Below are positions 17,388 through 27,400 of a DNA stretch of 64,000 nt, piece by piece. A program made the translations under genes and the position numbers. The notes beneath the pieces are model-generated. The model did no database searches. It saw only the letters and a program-made list of their open reading frames with translations, and had not been told where the DNA came from. Source of the DNA: Amycolatopsis sp. CA-128772 (GTDB taxonomy: Bacteria > Actinomycetota > Actinomycetes > Mycobacteriales > Pseudonocardiaceae); NCBI RefSeq assembly GCF_002904295.1, contig NZ_PPHG01000023.1, positions 62,001 to 126,000 on the forward strand. The letters run 5' to 3'. Numbering within the stretch: the first letter of the stretch is position 1; each line of letters starts with the position of its first letter.

Positions 17388-18355
17388 CCGCGACCTCCGA
17401 ACGGCCGGTGGCCGGGCCCCGCCGCGGCCGGTGGGCCGGGACCTGGCGGCGCGGCCGCGTCATCGCCGCCTTCGCCGTCCTGACCGCGGTGCTGCTGCTC
17501 GCGCACCCGCTGGTGCCCAACTGGGTGGGCAACGCCGGCAGCCTGCTGGAGACGTTCCTGCCCTGGACCGGCCTGTTCGTCGTGCCCCTGCTCGTCGCGG
17601 CGCTGCTGCGGCGCTCGGCGTTGGCCCTCGTGGCCCTCCTGCTGCCGGCGCTGGTCTGGGGCGGCTCCTTCGGCGGCCGGCTGTCCGACAAGCGGGCGGC
17701 CGGCGGGGACTTCACGATCGTGTCGCACAACGTCAACGACGAGAACCCGGACCCGGCGGGCACCGCGCGGGCCCTGGCCGCGGCGGGCGCCCAGGCGATC
17801 GCGCTCGAGGAGCTCAAGCGGTCCGAGATCCCGAAGTACGAGGACGCCCTGGCCGCGGCCTACCCGCACCACTCCGTCCAGGGCACGGTCGGGGTCTGGA
17901 GCACCTTCCCGCTCCGGGACACGCGACCGGTGGAGATCATGCCGTGGACCCGGGCGCTCCGGACCACTGTGGACACTCCGAAGGGCCCGGTGGCGATCTT
18001 CGTGGCCCACCTGCCGTCGGTGCGCGTGCGCCTCGACGCGGGCTTCACCGCGAAGGGCCGTGACGCCGCGATGCGCGTCCTCGCCGCCGCCATCGCCGCG
18101 GAATCCGCGCCCCGCACCGTGCTGGCCGGCGATTTCAACGGAACGGCCGACGACCGCGCCCTCGCCCCGATCACCGGCCGCCTGCGAGCCGCGCAGGACG
18201 AGGCCGGCGACGGCTTCGGTTTCAGCTGGCCGGCGGGCCTGCCGCTGGCCCGGATCGACCAGATCTTCGTCAGCGGCGTGCGGCCGGTGGCGGCCTGGAC
18301 GCTGCCCGCGACCGGCAGCGACCACCTGCCCGTCGCCGCCACCGTGGCGTTCTGA
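17384..18355 (+). CDS. Membrane-anchored endonuclease/exonuclease/phosphatase (EEP) protein
   Basis: 323 residues: three N-terminal transmembrane helices (about 25-100), then an extracytoplasmic EEP domain with DFTIVSHNVNDEN, the catalytic Glu in ALEEL, and the C-terminal motifs GDFNGTADD and TGSDHLPVAA, which include metal and histidine ligands of the DNase I/sphingomyelinase fold. Such proteins hydrolyse phosphodiesters or phosphate esters; the substrate is unknown. The GTG start overlaps the carboxypeptidase stop (GTGA), so the two are made together, hinting at a joint role in the cell envelope. Confidence 0.85.
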   Translation: MTATSERPVAGPRRGRWAGTWRRGRVIAAFAVLTAVLLLAHPLVPNWVGNAGSLLETFLPWTGLFVVPLLVAALLRRSALALVALLLPALVWGGSFGGRLSDKRAAGGDFTIVSHNVNDENPDPAGTARALAAAGAQAIALEELKRSEIPKYEDALAAAYPHHSVQGTVGVWSTFPLRDTRPVEIMPWTRALRTTVDTPKGPVAIFVAHLPSVRVRLDAGFTAKGRDAAMRVLAAAIAAESAPRTVLAGDFNGTADDRALAPITGRLRAAQDEAGDGFGFSWPAGLPLARIDQIFVSGVRPVAAWTLPATGSDHLPVAATVAF

Positions 18356-18589
18356 CCCCGGAACCCGGCGTCCCCGGAAGCGGCGGCGACCGCCGGTTCG
18401 CGTACCTGGAGGGCCGGGCCGCCGGGCGCTGTGGTAATCCGGCCTCGGTCGGGGGCGAACATGCCCTTGAACACCGGGCCGCGCTGACGGGCGGTGAATT
18501 TCGAACGACGCTCCGCGCAGGTCGGGCCGTCGAATCCGGCGATCGGGGCACTCCGGGGTCACGTGATTAGACCGTTACGCGACCCGGGG
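18356..18589. other. Gene-free stretch before LacI regulator 2
   Basis: The region between the EEP stop and the LacI 2 promoter holds no convincing gene on either strand; short frames here lack ribosome binding sites. Apart from the promoter and operator at 18590-18617, no ordered structure was seen. Confidence 0.6.
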
Positions 18590-18617
18590 TTGACCCCGTG
18601 GGTGTTATCGCTAACAC
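18590..18617 (+). promoter_or_regulatory. Promoter of LacI regulator 2 overlapped by its operator
   Basis: TTGACC (18590-18595) is followed after 16 bp by TAACAC (18612-18617). The operator TGTTATCGCTAACA (18603-18616, 13 of 14 matches to the perfect copies) covers the spacer and most of the -10 box, which is the geometry expected for autorepression. Confidence 0.7.
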
Positions 18618-18682
18618 TAACTCCTCGTCGTCACCGGAACAGGTGACGCAGACCATGTCGGAGCGGACGGAAGGGGGCGCCG

Positions 18683-19726
18683 GTGGCCGAACGACCCCGC
18701 TCCGGCGGACCCCTGAAGGCGACCGCGGCCGGGACGCGGCAGCCGAGCCTGACCGACGTCGCGGGGGTCGCGGGCGTGTCCCACATGACCGTGTCCCGGG
18801 TGATCAACGGGACCGGCCCGGTACGCCCCGAGACCCGCGCCCGGGTGCTCGCGGCGATCGAAGAACTGGGCTACCGGCCCAATTCCGCGGCCCGCGCGCT
18901 GGTCACCGGGCGGACCGGCACGCTCGGCGTCGTGGCGCTCGAGTCCAATCTGTACGGTCCGGCCAGCACGCTGTACGGCATCGAGAACGCCGCCCGGGAA
19001 GCCGGGTACGCGATCACGATCTCCAGCGTCAGCCGGCCGGGCCGGTCGTCGATCGCCGACGCGGTGGAAAACCTCCGCCGCCAGGCCGTCGAGGGCATCA
19101 TCGTGATCGCCCCGCACGTGACCGCGGGCCGGGCCCTGGAGGCCGCGCCCGCGGACTTCCCGGTGGTCGCGGTCGGCGGCGGGGAGGCGGCACCGGTGCC
19201 GGTCATCTCGGTCGACCAGCGCGACGGGGCCCGCCGGGCCACCGAACACCTCCTGGCGCTGGGTCACCGGACGGTGTGGCACATCGCCGGACCGGAGGAC
19301 TGGCTGGAGGCCCGTGACCGCGAGCTCGGCTGGCGGGAAACCCTGGAACGCCACGGCGTCGGGGCCCCGCGGGTGATCCGCGGCGACTGGAGCTCGCGCT
19401 CCGGGTACGAGGCGGGGCGATCCCTCGTCAAGGAAAAGGATCTGGACGCCGTCTTCGCCGGCAACGACCAGATGGCACTGGGCTTGCTGCGCGCGTTCGC
19501 CGAAGCGGGCATCTCGGTGCCGCGGGACGTGCGCGTGGCGGGCTTCGACGACGTCCCCGAGGCGGCGTACTTCACGCCGCCGCTGACGACGGTGCGCCAG
19601 GACTTCATCGAAGTCGGACGGCGTACGTTCGGCCTGCTGGCCGGGCGGATGGACGGAGGCGACCGGCACGCGCGCGCCCTGGTCGTCCCCGAGTTGATCG
19701 TGCGCGAGAGCACCGGACCGCGGTAG
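18683..19726 (+). CDS. LacI-family regulator 2 (arabinose/furanose regulon)
   Basis: 347 residues. The HTH (PSLTDVAGVAGVSHMTVSRV), hinge (YRPNSAARALVTGR) and effector domain (GPEDWLEARDRELGWRETLE, AGFDDVPEAAYFTPPLTTVR) match LacI regulator 1 over the whole length; the recognition-helix residues are the same, consistent with a shared operator. It lies directly before the furanose importer and arabinofuranosidase operon, with an operator over its own promoter and a perfect one at 19765. It probably represses both and is released by arabinose, galactose or a furanose form (effector inferred). Confidence 0.94.
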   Translation: MAERPRSGGPLKATAAGTRQPSLTDVAGVAGVSHMTVSRVINGTGPVRPETRARVLAAIEELGYRPNSAARALVTGRTGTLGVVALESNLYGPASTLYGIENAAREAGYAITISSVSRPGRSSIADAVENLRRQAVEGIIVIAPHVTAGRALEAAPADFPVVAVGGGEAAPVPVISVDQRDGARRATEHLLALGHRTVWHIAGPEDWLEARDRELGWRETLERHGVGAPRVIRGDWSSRSGYEAGRSLVKEKDLDAVFAGNDQMALGLLRAFAEAGISVPRDVRVAGFDDVPEAAYFTPPLTTVRQDFIEVGRRTFGLLAGRMDGGDRHARALVVPELIVRESTGPR

Positions 19727-19764
19727 TGCGGCGGCCGGTGCGCCACCGGTGGTTCCGCAGGGAT

Positions 19765-19778
19765 TGTTAGCGCTAACA
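19765..19778. promoter_or_regulatory. LacI operator TGTTAGCGCTAACA, perfect copy
   Basis: Identical to the site at 7720. It lies 57 bp before the binding-protein start and would control the whole transporter, arabinofuranosidase and ara operon. Confidence 0.85.
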
Positions 19779-19834
19779 GGAAATTGTCACAGCTCAGGGC
19801 TTTACCACTGATCATCGTCGATCGAGGAGTGAAC

Positions 19835-20809
19835 GTGCTGAAGAAGCGATGGGCCGCCGCGGCGGCCGCGGCGGCCGGACTCGTGCTGCTCACCGCCTGC
19901 GGGAGTGGCGGTTCGTCCGGCGGTTCGGGCGGGGCCATCACGCTCGGCTTCGCCCAGGTGGGCGCCGAGAGCGGCTGGCGGACGGCGAACACCAAGTCGA
20001 TCCAGGAGTCGGCCAAGACCGCCGGGATCGAGCTGAAGTTCTCCGACGCGCAGCAGAAGCAGGAGAACCAGATCTCCGCGATCCGCTCGTACATCCAGCA
20101 GAAGGTCAAGGTCATCGCCTTCTCGCCGGTCGTCGAATCCGGCTGGGACACCGTGCTCAAGGAGGCCAAGACGGCCAACATCCCGGTCATCCTCACCGAC
20201 CGGGCGATCGACTCGCCGGACAAGTCGCTCTACAAGACCTTCCTCGGCTCCGACTTCGTCGCCGAAGGAAAGAAGGCCGGCGAGTGGCTGACCAAGGAGT
20301 TCGGGAGCGCGACCGGCCAGGTCAACATCGTCGAGCTGCAGGGCACCACCGGCTCCGCGCCGGCGAACGACCGCAAGAAGGGCTTCGGCGACGTCATCGC
20401 CGCGGACCCGAAGTACAAGATCGTCGCCTCGCAGACCGGTGAGTTCACCCGCGCCAAGGGCAAGGAGGTCATGGAGGCCTTCCTGAAGTCCCAGCCGAAG
20501 ATCGACGTCCTCTACGCCCACAACGACGACATGGCCCTCGGCGCCATCGAGGCCATCGAAGCCGCGGGCAAGGTCCCGGGCAAGGACATCAAGATCGTCT
20601 CGGTCGACGGCGTCAAGGACGCGCTGCAGGCCCTGGCCGACGGCAAGATCAACCACGTCGTCGAATGCAACCCGCTCCTCGGCCCGCAGCTGATGGACCT
20701 GGTGAAGAAGGTGTCCGCCGGCGAGTCGGTGCCCGCGCGCATCGAGACCCAGGAGACCGAGTTCGACCAGGCGTCGGCCAAGGCCGCGCTGCCGCAGCGC
20801 CAGTACTGA
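19835..20809 (+). CDS. ytfQ: YtfQ-like furanose-binding lipoprotein
   Basis: 324 residues. A lipoprotein signal ends in LTAC with the lipidated Cys22, then a Gly/Ser spacer. The body closely resembles E. coli YtfQ, the galactofuranose-binding protein: GFAQVGAESGWRTANTKSIQ, DAQQKQENQISAIRSY, FSPVVESGWDTVLKEAK, GEFTRAKGKEVMEAFL, YAHNDDMALGAIEAI. Homologues in Shewanella (AraU) serve arabinose uptake. Linked to a GH51 arabinofuranosidase and ara genes, it more likely binds L-arabinofuranose, possibly galactofuranose too (inference). The GTG at 19835 has GAGGAG five bases upstream; the GTG at 19829 overlaps that site and was rejected. Confidence 0.92.
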   Translation: MLKKRWAAAAAAAAGLVLLTACGSGGSSGGSGGAITLGFAQVGAESGWRTANTKSIQESAKTAGIELKFSDAQQKQENQISAIRSYIQQKVKVIAFSPVVESGWDTVLKEAKTANIPVILTDRAIDSPDKSLYKTFLGSDFVAEGKKAGEWLTKEFGSATGQVNIVELQGTTGSAPANDRKKGFGDVIAADPKYKIVASQTGEFTRAKGKEVMEAFLKSQPKIDVLYAHNDDMALGAIEAIEAAGKVPGKDIKIVSVDGVKDALQALADGKINHVVECNPLLGPQLMDLVKKVSAGESVPARIETQETEFDQASAKAALPQRQY

Positions 20810-20844
20810 TCCGAAACCCCCGCGTCCACCCCGGAGCACACCAC

Positions 20845-22365
20845 ATGCCTGAACCGCAACCCATGGTGCGGATGAGCGGTATCCGCAAGGAGTTCCCCGG
20901 CGTCCTCGCCCTGGACGGGGTCGACTTCCGGATGTTCCCCGGCGAAGTCCACGCCCTGATGGGCGAGAACGGCGCCGGCAAGTCCACCCTCATCAAGGTG
21001 CTGACCGGGGTGTACGGGGTGGACGCGGGCACGATCGAGCTGAACGGCGGCCACGTCGCCTTCAGCGGGCCCGGCGAGGCCCAGCAGGCCGGCGTCAGCA
21101 CGGTCTACCAGGAGGTCAACCTCTGCCCGAACCTGTCCGTGGCGGAGAACGTCTGCCTCGGCCGGGAACCCCGCCGCTTCGGCCGCATCCAGTGGGGCCC
21201 GATGCGGCGGCGGGCCGAGGAACTCCTGGCCCGGCTGGACGTCCACGTGGACGTCTCGGCCGAGCTGTCCACCTGCTCCATCGCGGTGCAGCAGCTGGTC
21301 GCGATCGCCCGCGCGCTCGACGTCGACGCGCGGGTGCTCGTCCTCGACGAGCCGACGTCCAGTTTGGACGCCGGCGAAGTCGAGCAGCTGCTGGAGGTCG
21401 TCCGGTCCCTGCGCGAAAGCGGCCTGGCGATCCTGTTCGTGTCCCACTTCATCGACCAGGTCTTCGCCATCGCCGACCGGATGACCGTGCTGCGCAACGG
21501 AAAGCTGATCGGGGAGTACCGCACCGCGGACATCACCCCGGTCGAACTGGTCACCAGGATGATCGGCAAGGAGCTCCAGGTCCTCGAGGACCTGGAGGAC
21601 TCCGGCCCGAGCCGGGCCGAGGTCGCCGGCGCGCCGGTGCTGCTGGCCGCCGAGGGCCTCGGCCGCAAGGGCGGCGTCGCGCCCTTCGACTTCACCATCC
21701 ACGCCGGCGAGGTCGTCGGCCTGGCCGGTCTCCTCGGCTCCGGGCGCACCGAGCTCGCCCGGCTGCTCTTCGGGGCCGACCACGCCGACAGCGGCTCGGT
21801 GCAGGTCGACGGCGAACCCACCTCGCTGCGCACCCCGCGGGCCGGTCTGGACCACAAGATCGCGTTCCTCTCGGAGAACCGCAAGGCCGAGGGGCTCGTC
21901 GAAGAGCTCACCGTCCGCGAGAACATCGTGCTGGCGCTGCAGGCGTCCCGCGGCTGGGCGCGGCCGCTGTCGCGCCGCCGCCAGGACGAAATCGCCGAGA
22001 AGTACGTCAAGGCGCTCGACATCCGGCCCGCCGACCCCGAAGCGCTGGTGGGCAACCTGTCCGGCGGCAACCAGCAGAAGGTGCTGCTGGCCCGCTGGCT
22101 CATCACCGAACCGCGGCTGCTGATCCTCGACGAGCCCACCCGCGGCATCGACATCGGCGCCAAGACGGAGATCCAGCGGCTGGTCACCCAGCTCTCGGGC
22201 GACGGCATGGCCGTGGTGTTCATCTCCGCCGAACTCGAAGAGGTCCTGCGGCTGAGCCACCGGGTCGTGGTGCTGCGGGATCGCAAGGTCGTGGCGGAGC
22301 GGGAGAACCAGGCGCTCACCGCGGACGACGTCATGGCCACGATGGCCGAGGGGGTGCAGGCGTGA
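20845..22365 (+). CDS. ytfR: Sugar ABC transporter ATPase, YtfR-like (two NBDs)
   Basis: 506 residues with two fused nucleotide-binding domains. The first has Walker [10 protein letters not shown], a degenerate ABC signature (LSTCSIAVQQL) and Walker B LVLDEPTSSLD; the second has a degenerate Walker A-like region (LLGSGRTEL), [15 protein letters not shown] and [18 protein letters not shown]. This is the CUT2 family layout in which only one site is fully catalytic. It energises the YtfT/YjfF-type permeases encoded next, with which it overlaps by GTGA. The ATG at 20845 has GGAG upstream. Confidence 0.95.
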   Translation: MPEPQPMVRMSGIRKEFPGVLALDGVDFRMFPGEVHALMGENGAGKSTLIKVLTGVYGVDAGTIELNGGHVAFSGPGEAQQAGVSTVYQEVNLCPNLSVAENVCLGREPRRFGRIQWGPMRRRAEELLARLDVHVDVSAELSTCSIAVQQLVAIARALDVDARVLVLDEPTSSLDAGEVEQLLEVVRSLRESGLAILFVSHFIDQVFAIADRMTVLRNGKLIGEYRTADITPVELVTRMIGKELQVLEDLEDSGPSRAEVAGAPVLLAAEGLGRKGGVAPFDFTIHAGEVVGLAGLLGSGRTELARLLFGADHADSGSVQVDGEPTSLRTPRAGLDHKIAFLSENRKAEGLVEELTVRENIVLALQASRGWARPLSRRRQDEIAEKYVKALDIRPADPEALVGNLSGGNQQKVLLARWLITEPRLLILDEPTRGIDIGAKTEIQRLVTQLSGDGMAVVFISAELEEVLRLSHRVVVLRDRKVVAERENQALTADDVMATMAEGVQA

Positions 22366-23417
22366 AAGGCTTGACCGGCTTGACGAAACAGCGGCTCTTC
22401 TGGCCCGTGGTGGCGCTGCTGGTGCTGCTGCTGGGCGACCTGATCGCGAGCCCGTCGTTCTTCAAGATCGAGCTGCGCGACGGGCACCTCTACGGGAACC
22501 TCGTCGACATCCTCAAGAACGGCGCCCCGCTGATCCTCATCGCGATCGGCATGACGCTGGTCATCGCCACCCGCGGCATCGACCTCTCGGTCGGTTCGGT
22601 GGTGGCGATCAGCGGTGCGCTCGCCTGCCTCTGGGTGAGCGACAACCCCGACGGCATCGGGACGACACTGATCGCGTTCGGGCTGGCGCTCGGCCTGTCG
22701 CTCGTGCTCGGCGTGTGGAACGGCTGGCTCGTCGCGGCCCTGGGCATCCAGCCGATCATCGCCACGCTGATCCTGATGGTCGCCGGCCGGGGCATCGCGC
22801 AGCTGATCACCGACGGTCAGATCATCACCGTCAACTCCCACTCCTTCGAGTGGATCGGCAGCGGGTTCCTGTTCACCCTGCCCAGCGCCATCCTCATCGC
22901 GCTGGCGGTGTTCGTGCTGGCGTCGGTGCTCGTCCGGCGGTCCGCGCTCGGCCTGCTGGTCGAGGCGGTCGGCGGCAACCCCGAAGCCAGCCGGCTGGCC
23001 GGTCTCCGCTCGGCCCGGCTGACCTGGCTCGTCTACGTGTTCTGCGCGCTGTGCGCGGGCATCGCCGGGCTGATGATCAGCGCGAACGTGCACAGCGCCG
23101 ACGGCAACCACGCCGGCCTGTTCATCGAACTCGACGCGATCCTCGCCGTGGTCGTCGGCGGCACCCAGCTGACCGGCGGCCGGTTCTCCCTCGGCGGCTC
23201 GGTGATCGGCGCGCTGCTCATCCAGACGCTCACCACGACCGTCTACGCCCTCGGCATCCCGCCCGAGGCGATCATGCTCTTCAAGGCCCTGGTCGTGCTG
23301 GCCGTGTGCCTGCTGCAGTCGCCGGCCTTCCGCCGGAAGCTCCGCCGCCGCCGGACGCCCGCGGCGGGGCAGCCGGCCACCACGCCCGCTCCGGAGAAGG
23401 TGGAGGTCACGGCATGA
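22362..23417 (+). CDS. ytfT: Sugar ABC transporter permease, YtfT-like
   Basis: 351 residues of a CUT2-family integral membrane protein with eight to ten hydrophobic helices and the family segment GMTLVIATRGIDLSVGSVVAISGA. A hydrophilic C-terminal tail rich in Arg and Pro follows the last helix. The GTG start overlaps the ATPase stop (GTGA), and its own stop overlaps the next permease (ATGA). Paired with a second, different permease gene, this gives the heterodimeric YtfT-YjfF arrangement. Confidence 0.94.
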   Translation: MKGLTGLTKQRLFWPVVALLVLLLGDLIASPSFFKIELRDGHLYGNLVDILKNGAPLILIAIGMTLVIATRGIDLSVGSVVAISGALACLWVSDNPDGIGTTLIAFGLALGLSLVLGVWNGWLVAALGIQPIIATLILMVAGRGIAQLITDGQIITVNSHSFEWIGSGFLFTLPSAILIALAVFVLASVLVRRSALGLLVEAVGGNPEASRLAGLRSARLTWLVYVFCALCAGIAGLMISANVHSADGNHAGLFIELDAILAVVVGGTQLTGGRFSLGGSVIGALLIQTLTTTVYALGIPPEAIMLFKALVVLAVCLLQSPAFRRKLRRRRTPAAGQPATTPAPEKVEVTA

Positions 23418-24397
23418 CCACGCTCGCCCGCGTCAAGGGCTACCGGCCGCAGCAGCGGCACCTGCCGATCCTCGCGACGATGGCGCTGCTCATCGGCGCG
23501 TACATCTTCGGCGCGTCGAGCTACGACGCGTTCGGCTCCGGCCAGGTCATCCTGGACCTGTTCATCAACAACGCCTTCCTGCTCGTGGTCGCCGTCGGCA
23601 TGACGTTCGTGATCCTCACCGGCGGCATCGACCTGTCGGTCGGCTCGGTGGTGGCGCTGTCCACGGTGATCTCCGGTGACCTGCTGCAGAAGCACGGCTG
23701 GCCGGCGTACGCGGCGATCGCCGTGGTGCTGGTGGTCGGGGCGCTGCTGGGGGCCGGGATGGGCGCGCTGATCCACTTCTTCGAGATCCAGCCGTTCATC
23801 GCGACGCTGATCGGGATGTTCTTCGCCCGCGGCCTCTGCTACACGATCACCACCGAGGCGTACTCGATCGACAACACCACGATCGCCACCCTGGCCCAGA
23901 CGCAGCTCCCGCTCGGCGGCGAGCTGCACATCTCGATCAGCGTGGTGGTCGCCCTGGTGGTCGTCGCCGCCGCGGCCTACGTCCTGGCCTTCACCCGGTT
24001 CGGGCGCACGGTCTACTCGATCGGCGGCAGCGCGCAGTCCGCGATGCTGATGGGGCTCAAGACCGGCCGCACCAAGATCGCGGTCTACACGATCAGCGGG
24101 CTGTGCTCGGCGCTCGGCGGCCTGCTGCTGGTGCTGTACAAGTCCTCCGGCGACCCGCTCAACGGCGTCGGCCTGGAGCTGACGGCGATCGCCGCGGTCG
24201 TCATCGGCGGCACCATCCTCACCGGTGGTTCCGGCTACGTGCTGGGCACCGTGCTCGGGATCATGGTGCTGGGCATCATCCAGACGCTGATCACCTTCGA
24301 CGGCACCCTCAACTCCTGGTGGACCTCGATCATCACCGGGGCTCTCCTGTTCGTCTTCATCGTCCTGCAGCGTCTCGTCACCCGACGGACCCGCTGA
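23414..24397 (+). CDS. yjfF: Sugar ABC transporter permease, YjfF-like
   Basis: 327 residues of a CUT2-family permease: GMTFVILTGGIDLSVGSVVALS early, FIATLIGMFFARGLCYTI in the middle, and a C-terminal cytoplasmic RRTR. It is the partner of the permease just before it, to which it is translationally coupled by ATGA. The gene ends 17 bp before the arabinofuranosidase start, so import and extracellular hydrolysis are on one transcript. Confidence 0.94.
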   Translation: MTTLARVKGYRPQQRHLPILATMALLIGAYIFGASSYDAFGSGQVILDLFINNAFLLVVAVGMTFVILTGGIDLSVGSVVALSTVISGDLLQKHGWPAYAAIAVVLVVGALLGAGMGALIHFFEIQPFIATLIGMFFARGLCYTITTEAYSIDNTTIATLAQTQLPLGGELHISISVVVALVVVAAAAYVLAFTRFGRTVYSIGGSAQSAMLMGLKTGRTKIAVYTISGLCSALGGLLLVLYKSSGDPLNGVGLELTAIAAVVIGGTILTGGSGYVLGTVLGIMVLGIIQTLITFDGTLNSWWTSIITGALLFVFIVLQRLVTRRTR

Positions 24398-24414
24398 ACC
24401 CTCGAGGGAGAGTC

Positions 24415-27400
24415 ATGCTCCGCAGACTGCGGCGGCCCATGGCCGTGCTCGCCGCTTTGGCGCTGTGCTCCGCCGTCCCGATCGCGGTGGCACCAGCGGC
24501 TTCGGCCGACGCCGACCCGGCCCTGGCGGGGCACTGGACGTTCGACGACGGCAGCGGGTCGACCGCCGCCGACACGGCGGGCAGCCACCCGGCGACGCTG
24601 ACCGGTGGCGCGGGCTGGGGCCCGGGCCTGCGCGGTGGCGCCTTGACGACCGACGGCGCCTCCGGGTTCGCCGACGCCGGCGCGCCCGTGCTCGATACGG
24701 CCAAGAGCTTCTCGGTGAGCAGCTGGGTGAAGCTGGACAAGACGTCCGGCTTCCAGACGTTCGTCAGCGTCGACGGCACCCAGGTGAGCACCTTCTTCCT
24801 GCAGTTCCGCGACGACTCCCGCCGGTTCGCCTTCACCCGGCTGGCCGGCGACGCGCCGACCGACGGCGTCGTCGCGGGCGCGAACTTCGACCCGGTCGCC
24901 GGCCAGTGGTACCAGCTGACCGGCGTGTACGACGCGAGCGCGTCGACCTTGTCGCTGTACGTCGACGGCACCCGCCAGACCACCGTCGCCGCGCCCACCG
25001 CCTGGGCGGGCACCGGCCACCTGGTGATCGGCCGCGGCAAGTACGGCGGCAACCCGGTGGACTTCGTCGACGGCACGATCGACGACGTCCGCGCCTACCC
25101 GGGCGCCGTGACCGCCGCCGGCGCCGCCCGCCTGGCCATCGCCGGGCACTGGGGCCTCGACGAGGGCACCGGCACCACCACCGCCGACGACTCCCTCGAC
25201 CTGCGCACCGGCACCTTGACCGGCGGTGCGGCCTGGGGCGACGGCGTCGTCGGACCGCACGGCGTCGCGCTGAACGGCGCCGACGCCGCGGTCGACGTCC
25301 CGGCCCCGGTCGTCGACACCGCCCAGAGCTTCTCGGTCTCGGCGTGGGTCAAGCCCACCGCGGCCACCGGCTTCCGGACCGCCGTGAGCATCGACGGCTC
25401 GGCGATCAGCGGCTTCTACCTGCAGCGCGCCGCCGACGGCCGGTTCGCCTTCACCCGCCGCGCGGCCGACGGTGACTCCGCCGCGTCCTCGGCGGTCTCC
25501 ACATCGCCCGCGCAGGCCGGCCAGTGGCAGCACGTCGTGGGTGTCTACAACCGCGTCGCCGGCACGCTTTCCCTGTACGTCAACGGAACCCTGCAGCAGA
25601 GCGTCCCGTTCACCACGCCGTGGACCGCTTCCGGGCACCTGGAGATCGGCCGCGGCAAGTGGGCGGGCAGCCCGGTCGACTGGTTCGACGGCGGCGTCGA
25701 CGACGTCCGCGCGTACCCGACGCCGCTGACCGCGTCCGCCGTGGCCGCGCTGGCCGCGAGCGGGTCGTGGCACTTCGACGAAGGCACCGGCACGGTGGCT
25801 CGCGACTCCTCGGCCAACGCGGCCGACGGCACGCTGCACGGGGCCACGTGGACCGCGGGCGCGGCCGGCCGGGCCGTCCAGCTCGACCGAAAGTCCACTG
25901 TGGACATGGGTAGCTCGCCCGCGTTCGACACCGGCACCGGCTCGCTGTCCCTGGCCGCGTGGTTCCGCACCACCGGGTCCGGCACCCTCGTCGACCACGG
26001 TGACGGCTACGCGCTCGGCGTGACCGGCGGCAAGCTGACCGCCCGCGTCGGCACGATCCAGGTGACCACCAGCGGCGGCGGCCTCGCCGACGGCAACTGG
26101 CACCACGCCGCCCTGGTCCTCGACCGCGCGTCGCAGCGGCTCACCGTGTACGCCGACGGGGACGCGTCCGCGGTCACCAGCACCTGCGGCACACCCACCG
26201 GCACCACCCTCGACGTCTCCGCCTGCCCGGCTTCGGGCACCGCGGCCGCGCCGTTCACCGTCGGCGCCGGCTTCACCGGCGCCGTCGACGAGGTCGAGCT
26301 GCGCCGCTTCCCGCTTACCGCGGCGCAGATCGGCACCCTCGCCGGCGCGAACCAGCTCGCCGTCGACGCCAACGTCGTCCGCGCCAACACCCGCCCGACC
26401 ACCTACGGCTCGATCCTCGAAGACATCAGCCACTCGGTCGAGGGCGGGCTCTACGCCGAGCTCGTCCGCAACCGCACGTTCAAGGAGGGCTACCAGCCCG
26501 GCAGCGGCGCGGGCAACACGCCGGTGCCGTACTGGTCGTTGCTCACCTCGACGGGCGCGGCCGGGACCTACGCGGTCGACACCGCGAACCCGCTGAACAC
26601 CGCGCTCGACCGCTCGCTGAAGCTGCACGCCGACACCGTCCCGGCCGCCGGCCGGGTGGCCGCCGCGAACGTCGGCTTCTACGGTGTCGCCGCGAAGCCG
26701 TCCACGAAGTACACCGGCAGCTTCTTCGCCAAGGGGACCTGGACCGGCGGCGTCCGGGTCAGCCTGGAGAAGCCGGACGGCACGGTACTGGCGAGCAAGG
26801 ACCTCCAGCCGGTCGGCCCGGCCTGGGCGCAGCAGAGCTTCAGCTTCACCACGCCTTCGACGATCACCGCGTCCACCGACAACCGGATCGTCGTGTCCCT
26901 GGTCAACAAGGGCAAGAAGGCGCTGGGCGGTGACGCCTGGTTCCAGCAGGTGTCGGTGTTCCCGCCGACCTTCAAGAACCGGCCCAACGGCGTCCGCGCC
27001 GACCTCGGGCAGAAGCTCGCGGCGATGAAGCTCGGCCTCTTCCGCGTCCCCGGCGGCAACTACCTCGAGGGCAACACCCTCGACACGCGGTTCGCGTGGA
27101 AGAACACCACCGGGCCCCTCGAGCAGCGGCCCGGCCACCAGAACACCGCGTGGGGCTACTGGTCCACCGACGGCTTCGGCATCCTCGACTACCTGAAGCT
27201 GTCCGAGGACATCGGCGCCCAGCCGCTGCTCGCGCTGTTCGCCGGCTACACCCTCAACGGCCAGCACGTCGACCAGGCCGACTACCCGGCCTACGTCCAG
27301 GAAGCCCTCGACGAGATCGAGTACGCCATCGGCGACAGCTCGACGACGTGGGGGGCCAAGCGGATCGCCGACGGGCACCCGGCGCCGTTCGACCTGCACT

